From: Pelagophyceae sp. CCMP2097 | Lineage: Eukaryota; Sar; Pelagophyceae | Assembly (NCBI GenBank): GCA_026770575.1 | Contig: MU657189.1 | Span: 313,727 to 329,206, forward strand | Direction: 5' to 3' | DNA length: 15,480 bases | Shown: piece by piece, positions 6,801-12,391 of the stretch | Layout of the letters: the number at the start of each line of letters is the position of its first letter | Numbering within the stretch: position 1 is the stretch's first letter | The notes under the pieces: model-generated | Seen by the model: the letters and a program-made list of their open reading frames with translations, nothing else | The model's database searches: none | Told to the model about the DNA's origin: nothing | Translations under genes and position numbers: made by a program

Positions 6801-9074
6801 GGTTGATCCCTCTTGCCGTCGCTGTGTCGGCGTGCGTCGCCTTCCAGAGGGGCCATTTTTTTGGGCCCGGTTCTTTAGGTCCGTCGACGCGGCCACCTTC
6901 CCGGACCCCCTCTCGAGTCCGTTTCGACCGTCTCAAGGGGCCGCCTCGAAGGATCCAAGGACCGTCTCGAGGGGCCATCCCGGGTTCGTCCCGAGAGACC
7001 GGACCATCGTCGAGGGACCATCGTCGAGGGACCGTTGAACGAGGGCCTGTCTCCTCGGAGCCGGAGAAGGGCCCGTTTCGATTGGTCTTGTCCTCGGACC
7101 GCCTCGAGCGGCCTCGGAGGGCCTTGTCCTCGGGATCGCCTCCTCGACCAGAGGGGCCTTGACGAGGGGCCCTCAAGGAGGCCCGCGCAAGTGGCCAGAG
7201 GGGTTGTCTCGAGGGCTTGCCAAGATTGAGGCCGTTTTGGGGGGCCTTGGAGAGGGCACCGTCTGCAAGGCCCGTCTCGAGGGCCCGCCAGGACGGACCT
7301 TCCAGAGGGGCCGTTCCGAGGGGCCGTCCAGAGGAATCGTCTCGAGGGACCTTTGAGAGGGACCGCAGAGGGGCCGTCTGCCGTCGCTTGGTCCGTGTGT
7401 GCCACCCTTCAGAAGGGCCGTTCTGACTTTCTGACGTGCCGTCTCGATAGGCCGGCTTCCGTTCTGAGGCGACAGTCCAGGGAGGCCGTCTCGAGGGGCG
7501 GTTGAGAGGGACCGCAGATTGGCCGCCACTCGGTCCGCGTGTGCCGCCATCCAGAAGCCCCGTCTCGCGGGCCGGGCCTCCAAGTGTCTTCCCTTCTCGA
7601 GGGACCGTCAGCCTCCGGGTCCGAATGGCGGGCCCGTCGCGGGTCTGTCGAGCTTTTGAGCGCTTTTGAGCGGGGTCGCCAAAGACGGAGCCAAAGGGAC
7701 AGTCGTCCACCCAAGGCCCGTCTCGCGGGGCCGCGTCCAAGGGCCCTGATCTCGGGACCGTCCAGCCTCTGGGTCCGTGTCTCCCTTTCTCTTGGGTCCC
7801 TCCAGAGTTTTGGGAGAGCGGGGCTGCAATTCAGCCTGGACAGTCGCCCATCCAGAAGCCCGCCTCAAAGGCAGAGGGCCTCGTCGTCAAGGCGCACCTC
7901 GTATCGCTCGCGGAAGAAGTGCGCCTCGCTGCCTGCGGCATGGCGTGGCGGCGTGGCGTAGACCCCGCACTCTTTGACGAATTTGCCCCGGGACGGAGAA
8001 ACCCCGGGACGGAGAAACGACCACTTTGGAACCCGGCGCACTTGAGGGGACCCCCCGCCAACAAAGCCAACGGGGGAACCCGCAAAGACGGACCTTTGAT
8101 CCACATTCGCCCGGACTGGGGCAACCCCCTCAAAGCATGCCCATTACTTTCCAACCCCCGCCCAGCAAGCTCACCTTTGATGAGCATGCCCCAGCTCTGA
8201 ACGTGCACGTCTTCTTCGCACGACCCCGCGGCCCCAACCACCGAAGCTGCGGGGTGTGGGTGTGGGACACATGAAGAACGAGATGAAACGGACCTTTGGG
8301 AAAGGCTTGTAATAAGGCTGCGGCTTGCGCTAACCAAACGGGCACTTTTAGTTTCAAGGCGAGCTCGTTGAGCACCTGCAGCTCCGACGGCGACGCCAGC
8401 GAAGACCAAGGACCGCGCGCGCCGTCGTTGAGGAAAAGAATCAAGGAAGGCTTTTCCCGCGCGTCGGCGTGGAACTCTTTTAAAACGCGAGCGCGGTGGC
8501 ACAAGTCAGTGACTTGATCATCGACGAGTCGTAAAACAACGTTCTTCGGCAGCACTTCCGGCCCCCACGCGGGCACGCCGATGGACTTGAAGAAGACTTT
8601 TGGCGAGGGGAGGCCGGCGCCGGCGACGGTGACGACGAATTTGATGTTGGACGTAGAGTTGATAGCCGTCATTTTCAAAAAGTACGCTAAATTGGTCCTC
8701 TTGTTCAACAGGGTGCAGTGGTGCGCGCCGGCCGGCTCGAAATAGTGAAAATGCACTAAGATCAAAGGCGCTTCTGTTGCGGCGGCGACGGCCCCGAGGT
8801 CGGCTGGAGCCCATCTCCGGGATTCCTGACACTCCGGCACCAACGACGAAGGCGCCATGCCCTTCTGCGCAAAGGACGCTTCCAGGCGCATGGCCTGTCT
8901 CATTGACTCTTGGCGGGCGTGGCTTGCGTTCGTGGTGGCCGAAGCGTACATCGTCGGAAGACGCGTCTTCGAAGTCGCCTGGGAGTGCTTCGAGTTCTTA
9001 TTGGAACGCTTCGTGGAATGCTTCGCCGCGAGGGCGCAGGCGACAAGGCAGAGCAGCGTGAGGGGGCGCGCCAT
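726..9074 (-). CDS. Five-exon gene for a 487-residue secreted or Golgi-type protein of an algal/protist family, function unassigned
   Basis: The coding parts are 9074-8294, 7971-7898, 3399-3132, 1136-950 and 879-726. All four introns can be drawn GT-AG, with phases 1, 0, 1 and 2 that join without a frameshift. The product starts with a signal peptide (residues 1-17), then a Ser/Thr/Lys/Asn-rich linker to about residue 60. A globular region follows with FHYFE (109-113), IKFVVTVAG (144-152), FLNDGARGPW (214-223), YAEVGA (298-303) and EMMFIKFGGDVW (367-378). The tail has six cysteines (439, 443, 453, 459, 470, 472). From memory, algal and oomycete proteins share an F-L-N-x-x-x-R-G-P block, a later E-x-G block and a final E-x-x-F-x-K block in this order; most are unnamed and some are called glycosyltransferase-like. 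The order and spacing here fit, but no search was run. N-glycosylation sequons lie at 49, 139 and 429. A secretory-pathway location is inferred from the signal peptide. Confidence 0.75.
880..949 (-). other. Intron 4 (about 70 bp)
   Basis: This is the only compact intron of the gene. It starts GTGGCG, contains a T-rich run (TTTCACTTTTTTGACG), and ends AAACAG. If the second in-phase donor is used, the intron is 49 bp (928-880). Confidence 0.6.
950..1136 (-). CDS. Exon 4: post-domain segment
   Basis: This exon finishes Gly-375 and encodes residues 376-436 plus two bases of codon 437. It contains DVWPYMPLQFKKDLYQATAL, a Met/Asp-rich stretch (MCDMSD) and LNDPTNATLKRNA with a sequon at 429. Its acceptor context CTAG|GCGAC is the same as that of exon 3. 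I placed the end at CCAT|GTGGCG (950). An alternative donor CCAT|GTTTTG (exon end 929) has the same phase and would add seven residues; the sequence cannot decide between them. Reading on in frame past both reaches a stop after about 20 codons, so a splice is needed to reach the cysteine-rich tail. Confidence 0.78.
1676..1705 (+). repeat. 9-bp microsatellite (GGACCAAAC)
   Basis: Three tandem copies, the first imperfect (CGGACCAAACGGACCAAACG). It lies inside intron 3, outside the main satellite. Confidence 0.7.
2376..2431 (+). repeat. 28-bp tandem duplication inside satellite block 1
   Basis: Two identical copies (2376-2403 and 2404-2431) of a unit beginning TGCCTCGAGGGACTCTCC. This is a higher-order duplication of the basic satellite. 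Confidence 0.85.
2901..2928 (+). repeat. 14-bp tandem duplication
   Basis: Two exact copies of AAACCATCTCTTTG near the exon-3-proximal edge of satellite block 1. Confidence 0.85.
3132..3399 (-). CDS. Exon 3: C-terminal half of the conserved domain
   Basis: This exon encodes residues 286-374 plus the first base of codon 375. It opens ATCDSDKLFAIRYAEVGAVV, continues through a Gly-Gly turn, and ends LAEMMFIKFG. An in-frame TAG lies in the intron immediately upstream of the first codon, and its last two bases form the AG acceptor, so the exon cannot extend 5' in this frame. The end is GGAG|GTCCGT. The next exon supplies GC, which restores Gly-375 and continues into Asp-Val-Trp, as expected for the family's F-x-K-x-G-G segment. 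The exon lies about 4.5 kb from exon 2 and is bounded by satellite DNA on its 5' side, yet has no stop or frameshift over 89 codons. This favours a functional gene over a relic. Confidence 0.85.
3427..3553 (+). repeat. 21-bp minisatellite (GAACGAAACCATCCTTTGGGG)
   Basis: Five near-perfect units plus a partial sixth, with unit GAACGAAACCATCCTTTGGG plus one G, period 21. Because 21 is a multiple of 3, each frame carries a fixed heptapeptide, giving spurious open frames on both strands. It lies in intron 2 only about 30 bases from the exon 3 acceptor. Confidence 0.95.
3703..3899 (+). repeat. GACGGTCC satellite block
   Basis: Degenerate 12-bp units such as GGAGACGGTCCT and GAAGGCGGTCCG. The motif is related to the main satellite read in the opposite sense (GACGG) but lacks CTCGAG. 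Confidence 0.75.
4051..4165 (+). repeat. GGGT-rich interspersed repeat, copy a
   Basis: Shares with 5312-5426 a colinear series: GGTGTATTC, GGGTCGGGTTT, CAATYTGTGCCGC, CGYGGGTTTGTC, then GGGTTCGGG and GCCACGG. Sequence downstream of the fold-back element (4389-4467) again matches that downstream of copy b (5427-5493): CGCAAACCCGGCAAACC and the GTGGGTTT-CGGGCAAG motif, in different order. Confidence 0.7.
4238..4384. mobile_element. 147-bp fold-back (MITE-like) element in intron 2
   Basis: Perfect 17-bp terminal inverted repeats CCCAGGCTCCCGTAGGG (4238-4254) and its complement (4368-4384). A middle pair TGATCGCTGA / TTAGCGATCA and an inner perfect 13-bp hairpin ACGCAACTTGTTA / TAACAAGTTGCGT (4293-4305, 4316-4328) give three nested stems. 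No clear target-site duplication is visible, and no coding capacity. A non-autonomous DNA transposon is likely. Confidence 0.75.
4480..5050 (-). repeat. CTCGAG minisatellite, inverted block 2
   Basis: Units read GACGGCCCCTCGA on the plus strand, which is the reverse complement of the units in blocks 1 and 4. Within the block the orientation is uniform. The junctions are abrupt: GGGT-rich repeat on the left, unrelated GC-rich sequence from about 5050 on the right. Confidence 0.88.
5312..5426 (+). repeat. GGGT-rich interspersed repeat, copy b
   Basis: Second copy of the 4051-4165 repeat, with related tail at 5427-5493. A short reverse-oriented piece (GGGTTTGCGCGTTTTG, 5631-5646) matches the complement of 4389-4404. 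The GGGTTCGGGT-like motifs resemble degenerate telomere repeats, but no regular unit is present. Confidence 0.7.
5770..6480 (+). repeat. GGGACCGTCC minisatellite, block 3
   Basis: Degenerate 12-13 bp units such as CAAGGGACCGTC and GAGGGACCGTC, with AAGGGACC replacing the CTCGAGG core. It grades into the CTCGAGG form near 6490, so the two variants belong to one satellite family. Confidence 0.85.
6480..7860 (+). repeat. CCGTCTCGAGG minisatellite, block 4
   Basis: Units such as GGGGCCGTCTCGAGG in the same orientation as block 1, increasingly mixed with non-repeat sequence toward exon 2. Related segments recur inside it, for example the CGTGTGTGCC/GCGTGTGCC-containing motif at 7389-7410 and 7528-7550. 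Confidence 0.8.
7898..7971 (-). CDS. Exon 2: short 74-bp internal exon
   Basis: This exon completes codon 261 (Glu) and encodes residues 262-285, including CGVYATPPRH and GSEAHFFRERYE. It falls where the recalled family has a short Cys-then-His-containing stretch between the R-G-P motif and the E-x-G motif. The acceptor AAAG at 7973-7972 restores the phase left by exon 1. The end is placed at GAG|GTGCGC (7898), phase 0, matching exon 3. The frame stays open for ten more codons (VRLDDEALCL) before TGA, and these look protein-like. A GC donor at GAG|GCCCTC, eight codons further on, is also phase 0 and would add VRLDDE. The recalled family has a longer spacing here, so the exon may really extend to about 7874. 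Confidence 0.6.
7972..8293 (-). other. Intron 1 (about 320 bp)
   Basis: The donor is GTCCGT and the acceptor is TCAAAG. A perfect 16-bp tandem duplication (CCCCGGGACGGAGAAA as read on plus, 7986-8001 and 8002-8017) lies just upstream of the acceptor. All three frames contain stops or lose family character across it. Confidence 0.55.
7986..8017 (+). repeat. 16-bp perfect tandem duplication
   Basis: Two exact copies of CCCCGGGACGGAGAAA directly upstream (in gene sense) of the exon 2 acceptor. Confidence 0.9.
8294..9074 (-). CDS. Exon 1: signal peptide, linker and N-terminal half of the conserved domain
   Basis: This exon encodes residues 1-260 plus the first base of codon 261. I chose the ATG at 9074 because it opens directly into MARPLTLLCLVACALAA, a typical signal peptide. 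An in-frame ATG 90 bases upstream (9164) would add a leader translated from a tandem 16-bp repeat and would bury the signal peptide, so it is less likely. The linker is rich in Lys, Ser, Asn and Thr. The first conserved strand-like segment is LILVHFHYFE (104-113) and the second is IKFVVTVAGAG (144-154). FLNDGARGPW (214-223) is the most recognisable family motif. The 3' end is placed at AAAG|GTCCGT; the same GTCCGT donor ends exon 3. In-frame reading past the donor runs about 55 residues to a stop and loses family character. Confidence is high that this is coding and moderate for the exact 3' end. Confidence 0.85.
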
Positions 9075-9164
9075 TCTGGCGGGCGGCACGGTATTTAGGC
9101 CGCGGTATAAAGGCACCGCGGTATAAAGGCACCGCGCGGGAGTGCACGGAGCGGCACGGAGCAA
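9075..9164 (-). promoter_or_regulatory. Possible core promoter with tandem TATA-like repeats
   Basis: Upstream of the chosen ATG lie two perfect tandem copies of CGCGGTATAAAGGCAC as read on the plus strand (9101-9116 and 9117-9132), plus a diverged third TATTTA-containing piece at 9090-9098. On the gene's strand these read CCTTTATACC and CCTAAATACC. They are TATA-like, but the better TATAAA match points away from the gene. They sit only 20-60 bases from the ATG, so the leader would be very short. The promoter role is inferred from position only. Confidence 0.25.
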
Positions 9165-9229
9165 CCGCGTGGATGCGCTGCGCGCTCCGCGTCTCGCCTT
9201 GCGGCACCGGCGCGGCTCGCGCGCAACAC

Positions 9230-9325
9230 GGTCGCCGAGATTTCCGGAAAAGGCGTTTTAAACTGCGATTTCCGGGATCGTTTATCGAATTTCTGAAACT
9301 TCCAAAATCTACCGGGAGTTGGGGA
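9230..9325 (+). repeat. Dispersed repeat family R1, copy 1
   Basis: GGTCGCCGAGATTT, then GCGTTTTAAACTGCGATTT, ATCGAATTTCTGAAACTTCC and AAAATCT. Copies 2 and 3 are at 12392-12555 and 14462-14625, in the same orientation. It sits in the upstream flank of the five-exon gene. Confidence 0.85.
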
Positions 9326-9330
9326 TTAGA

Positions 9331-9560
9331 TGACACTCTAAGACTTTGCAAAGTGTTGTACTCAGGGCAAAGATTGGGGTGAAAAAACACTTAATCCAAG
9401 AAGCAGCCGAGACTGCACATCAAGGGGCGGCTGTTGACATGAAAATATGACACCATCTGTCTTTGACGTATGCCCTGGCAAAAGGGATTTCCGGTCCCAG
9501 TGCCAGGTGCCAGTTGAGAAAAGTGTATATAAACATATCCCATTCTTATTGAGTTTTTTT
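9331..9560. other. Unique sequence, no gene seen
   Basis: No convincing frame, repeat or RNA structure was found here. It is lower in GC than the gene-bearing left half. Confidence 0.4.
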
Positions 9561-9562
9561 GG

Positions 9563-9590
9563 TACCCAGACCCGGATTTGAACCGGCGTA
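9563..9590 (-). other. tRNA-like T-arm, minus strand
   Basis: On the minus strand, GCCGGTTCAAATCCGGG gives a T-arm with four pairs and a TTCAAAT loop, followed by TCTGGGT-ACC. No matching 5' acceptor strand lies upstream, so it is a fragment. Confidence 0.4.
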
Positions 9591-9631
9591 CATTCATTTC
9601 ACTTGCTGACATTTTTCCGATTTTTTTTTAA

Positions 9632-9682
9632 TACGCAAAGCCGGGCTCGAACCGGCGACCTCGTGTAAAACCATTTTTACAC
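9632..9682 (-). other. tRNA-like T-arm with adjacent hairpin, minus strand
   Basis: On the minus strand, GCCGGTTCGAGCCCGGC is a perfect five-pair T-arm with a consensus B-box. Just upstream is a perfect 8-bp hairpin GTGTAAAA-ATGG-TTTTACAC (9663-9682) where a long variable arm would sit. The acceptor stem cannot be completed. A tRNA pseudogene or tRNA-derived SINE head is likely. Confidence 0.45.
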
Positions 9683-9813
9683 ACGCTGTTAGTAGACGCA
9701 GTAGACCTAATACCTTTGAACACAGGCAACGAACGCACTCGCAAGCGAGGGAACGAAACGTCTCTCTGAAGGTGATGTCACAAAGATTGGGGTAGTGAAC
9801 ACAAGGTGAGGGC

Positions 9814-9990
9814 AAAAAAAGGGTCTGTTCATTTTCAGAGGATCAAAAAAAGGTTCAGTTCAGTTTCAGAGGGTCAAAAAAGGGTCAGTTCAGTTTCAGG
9901 GTCAAAAAAAGGGTCAGTTCAGTTTCAGAGGGTCAAAAAAAGGGTCAGTTCAGTTTCAGAGGGTCAAAAAAAGGGTCAGTTCAGTTCCAG
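9814..9990 (+). repeat. 31-bp tandem repeat array
   Basis: Six units of 28-31 bp of the form AAAAAAAGGGTCAGTTCAG followed by TTTCAGAGGGTC. The first unit is most diverged and one unit lacks AGAG. The strand is purine-rich. Confidence 0.95.
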
Positions 9991-10003
9991 AGGTTAAGTC
10001 CAA

Positions 10004-10088
10004 GGCCTTTGGGCGGCGACGACGGAGATCTCGGCGCCAGACGCTGCCGGCTGCCGGGCAACCACCCCGCGACGACGCCCAAAAGGCC
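10004..10088. repeat. Small imperfect inverted repeat
   Basis: GGCCTTTGGGCG (10004-10015) faces CGCCCAAAAGGCC (10076-10088), with a single-base gap. It directly follows the 31-bp array. Confidence 0.45.
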
Positions 10089-10141
10089 GGCCATCGAGCT
10101 GTCAGACGAGCCCTTGGAGTCGCCTTTTTTTTTAGAATGAC

Positions 10142-10204
10142 CAAAGTTTCACCCAAAGTTGGCCATTCTTGGCAAAGTTTTACCCAAAGTTGGCCATTCT
10201 TTGG
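10142..10204 (+). repeat. 31-32 bp tandem duplication
   Basis: Two units (10142-10172, 10173-10204) of CAAAGTTTYACCCAAAGTTG followed by GCCATTCTTGG, with one substitution and one inserted T. Confidence 0.9.
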
Positions 10205-10279
10205 CAAAAGTGCCATCTAATCCCAAACTCCCAGTAATGCCCTGTCAGCTGACCGCGACCGAACGAAACGGGCACCAGA

Positions 10280-10738
10280 GGATTTTTTAAGGGAGGGGCA
10301 CAATCCGACCAGATTGCCTCGTTGCATCACTAGGGATTTTCTCAGTGCGCACGGTGCCCGCCGAGGTTTGGAGTGGCGCGTTCGATGCGCGGCGTCGCGG
10401 TGCAGAATCTGTACCAAAACTTTACCGGCGTCGCGCGCGCGTCGCGCGCACTGTGCGAAAAAGCTAGGGGAAAGTTGACAAAAAGAGACAGGGCTCTTTC
10501 TTGGAACATATTATTTTCACTTTCCCCGACCCTGTATGTTAACTTTTCCCTAGCTTTTTGGCACAGTGCGCGCGACGCGCGCGCGCGACGCCGGTAAATT
10601 TTTGGTACAGGTTGTGCACCGCGACGCCGCGCGTCGAACACGCCTCTCCCGATCTCGGCGGACACTGTGCGCGCTGAGAAAATCCCTAGTGACGCAACGA
10701 GCAAATCTGCCACTTTGCTGCCCTCGCTTAGAAAATCC
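10280..10738. mobile_element. 459-bp inverted repeat with about 210-bp arms
   Basis: The left arm 10280-10493 and right arm 10530-10738 are imperfect reverse complements across their whole length, with a 36-bp loop. The outer ends are GGATTTTTTAA and TTAGAAAATCC. Shared landmarks are TCACTAGGGATTTTCTCAG, GCGCGGCGTCGCGGTGCA, a (CG)-rich GTCGCGCGCGCG tract, and AAAAAGCTAGGG next to the loop. No protein is encoded; open frames on the two strands are mirror translations of the same arms. It is either a fold-back transposon or a hairpin-RNA locus if transcribed. Confidence 0.85.
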
Positions 10739-10800
10739 GCCTGGCGCGGCGTTGACAAAAAATTGCAATTTGAAGTTCAAAGAGAAGGTTGACATCAAGC

Positions 10801-11099
10801 TCATAACTGGGCGGGTTTAATTCCGACCTTTCTCAGGTTTCTGCGCAAAATATCTCAGTAAGGCATTTTTAGGTCTGAGTCAAATCTGACAAATTTCTTA
10901 TCGAGATATTTGCAAAAGTGGCCTCGACCAGTAAATTGAAGGCGGGAGGGTGCTGCACAGCCGGGAGAGCCGGAGGAGACGGGACCGAGCTGCCTAGCCA
11001 GCGAACACCGCGGCAAAGCCCTGCGTCTTCGAGGCAATCACTAAATCGCAGAAATTGTGCTTTTTGAGAGAGGTCGGAATTAAACCCACCCAGCTATGA
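10801..11099. mobile_element. 299-bp element with 35-bp terminal inverted repeats
   Basis: Ends 10801-10835 and 11065-11099 match as inverted repeats at 32 of 35 positions, with the conserved part GGGTTTAATTCCGACCT. Interior arms weakly match further (GCAAAATATCTC versus GAGATATTTGC). No clear target-site duplication and no transposase frame. It begins 62 bp after the 459-bp inverted repeat. Confidence 0.75.
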
Positions 11100-11151
11100 A
11101 AGTGGGCTTGCGATCCTCCGCTTCGTCGTTATCGATGTCGTTTGAGCGCAG

Positions 11152-11190
11152 ACCCGAAACCAGCCGCCACAATCGCTAAAAGAACAATTG
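11152..11190 (+). repeat. 39-bp dispersed repeat, copy 1
   Basis: ACCCGAAACCAGCCGCCACA to GAACAATTG. It matches 14754-14792 at 38 of 39 bases. Confidence 0.9.
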
Positions 11191-11243
11191 TGGGCATCAA
11201 GGCTCGTCGCTCGTGTCCGCCCGACGGCTTAGTAGCGGACCCG

Positions 11244-11380
11244 GCATAGATAATACGTAGCAACACATGCGATCGCCAAAAGGAGATTGCTGGTCTCCTA
11301 TGACAGATCGCGTGTGTCGCTTCGTATATAAACAGTGTCCGGGTTCGGCGACAGTCGGATCGCCGATTCTCCGCTGTGCT
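11244..11380 (+). repeat. About 135-bp direct repeat, copy 1
   Basis: Begins CATAGATAATACGTAGCAAC and includes GCGATCGCCAAAAGGAGATT, GTGTGTCGCTTC, TATATAAACAGTGTCCGGG, TTCGGCGACAGTCGGATC, and ends CCGCTGTGC. Copy 2 is at 11622-11755 with scattered differences. The TATATAAA lies mid-repeat in plus orientation. Confidence 0.9.
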
Positions 11381-11523
11381 CCCCCGCACGCCGCCGGAGG
11401 GACTTGCTCGTGAGGCGGAGTGGACTGGACACCAAAGTCCCTGCGCAGTACGTGAGTTGTGCCTCGCACGTGGCTCCCCGTACTCGCATCCATCCCCTTG
11501 AACATATGCACTCCCCCGGCTAG

Positions 11524-11550
11524 TGCCGTCTCCGGGATTCGAACCCGCGA
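11524..11550 (-). other. tRNA-like T-arm, minus strand
   Basis: On the minus strand, GCGGGTTCGAATCCCGG followed by AGACGGCA; upstream is a possible CACG-CTTG-CGTG stem. It resembles the element at 396-425, including the shared GTCGCGGGTTCGA. It lies between the two long direct repeats at 11244-11380 and 11622-11755. Confidence 0.4.
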
Positions 11551-11589
11551 CTCAGTTCCCACGCAAGCGTGATACTGATTGCCCATAAC

Positions 11590-11755
11590 CATAGATAATA
11601 CGCAGCAACACATACGATCGCCATAGATAATACGCAGCAACATATGCGATCGCCAAAAGGAGATTGCCGGTCTCCTATGGCCAGTCGCGTGTGTCGCTTC
11701 ATATATAAACAGTGTCCGGGTTCGGCGACAGTCGGATCACCGATCTCCGCTGTGC
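11590..11755 (+). repeat. About 135-bp direct repeat, copy 2, with duplicated 32-bp head
   Basis: The main copy is 11622-11755. Its first 32 bp (CATAGATAATACGCAGCAAC to CGATCGC) occur an extra time immediately upstream at 11590-11621. The pair flanks a 209-bp interior carrying the tRNA-like segment at 11524-11550. Confidence 0.9.
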
Positions 11756-11756
11756 C

Positions 11757-11867
11757 CGGCGCTCGGCCTCGACGTGCACCACCTGGACCTGCTCGTGCCC
11801 ACGCCACCCGAAAGCGCCGCGGCAGCTGGCGCTCGGCCTCGACGTGCAGCGCCTGGACCTGCTCGTC
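11757..11867 (+). repeat. 41-bp direct repeat, 70-bp period
   Basis: Two units (11757-11797, 11827-11867) share GCGCTCGGCCTCGACGTGCA and CCTGGACCTGCTCGT. The period of 70 is not a multiple of 3, so the units read in different frames, which argues against a coding repeat. Confidence 0.8.
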
Positions 11868-11869
11868 CC

Positions 11870-12204
11870 CATGTCGTCTGGCAGGAGGGGAAACGCAGAC
11901 GGGGAATTGGAGAACCGTTCCACGAGAGCATCGGCCCGTTAGCCCTCCGTGGTGGACTTAAGGCCCCATTTTAGACTTGATAATTTCCAAAATCTTGCTT
12001 ATTGACACATTTAAAGTCCGAAAGATAGAAGTTTGAGATTATCAGGATAGTCGAACTTTGGCGGTCAGTACCTCAGCTCTCCAGGGTTGCCAATGGTCAC
12101 AGGCGACGGATATGGAGAGCTCTTGATCTCCTCTTTCGAACGCTCCAGTCCGTGACTACAAAGCTGCCCGGAGAGCTAAGCTACACTTTTCGAGTACCCT
12201 CATC
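11870..12204. other. No gene seen
   Basis: Mixed-composition sequence with no repeat partner in the window and no convincing frame. Confidence 0.4.
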
Positions 12205-12372
12205 GCGTTGCGATATATATACTGGGCCCCACAACCACCTCCAAGGATAATGATCCGGTGAATCCCCTTTTGCCCCCAGCGGGTCATTGCGGGTTATGGG
12301 GGGGCAAAAGGGGATTCACCGGATCATTATCCTTGGAAGTGGTTGTGGGGCCCGGTATGTATACCGCAGCGC
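12205..12372. repeat. 168-bp near-perfect palindrome
   Basis: The left arm 12205-12277 and right arm 12300-12372 are reverse complements with about five mismatches in 73, around a 22-bp spacer. The outer parts contain TATATATACTGGGCCCC and its counterpart GGGGCCCGGTATGTATA. The inner parts include AATGATCCGGTGAATCCCC. Such arms would extrude as a cruciform or fold into a long RNA hairpin. Confidence 0.92.
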
Positions 12373-12391
12373 ATCGGGTCGGCCCGTGGGC

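Larger units (their letters stand above)
3400..7897 (-). other. Intron 2 (about 4.5 kb), repeat-filled
   Basis: The donor is GTGCGC (or a GC donor up to 24 bases downstream) and the acceptor is GTCTCTAG, itself part of a short GGCGGTCTC tandem. From the 3' end of the intron it contains a 21-bp minisatellite (3427-3553), a GACGGTCC satellite block (3703-3899), two GGGT-rich repeats, a fold-back element (4238-4384), an inverted satellite block (4480-5050), a GGGACCGTCC block (5770-6480) and a CCGTCTCGAGG block (6480-7860). I found no convincing extra exon inside it. Confidence 0.6.

Noticed and set aside
5424..7740. 397- and 343-codon minus-strand frames
   Set aside because: Compositionally they are Arg/Pro/Gly/Ser repeats from satellite blocks 3 and 4, with no domain, and similar open frames on the opposite strand.
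8130..8293. Read-through of exon 1 to its stop at 8130
   Set aside because: Residues after AFPK lose family character, a GTCCGT donor lies at that point, and the expected continuation is found in exon 2 with the correct phase.
9072..9164. Upstream in-frame ATG at 9164 as gene start
   Set aside because: It would translate the tandem 16-bp repeat and place the clear signal peptide 30 residues inside the protein.
9814..9990. CRISPR-like array
   Set aside because: The 28-31 bp units are directly contiguous with no unique spacers, and the window is eukaryotic.
10373..10820. Paired frames with similar peptides on opposite strands
   Set aside because: They are mirror translations of the two arms of the 459-bp inverted repeat, not proteins.
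12241..12335. GGATCATTA motif as the 3' end of an 18S rRNA gene
   Set aside because: Only nine bases match and it is present in both arms of the palindrome. The conserved rRNA sequence upstream of it is missing.
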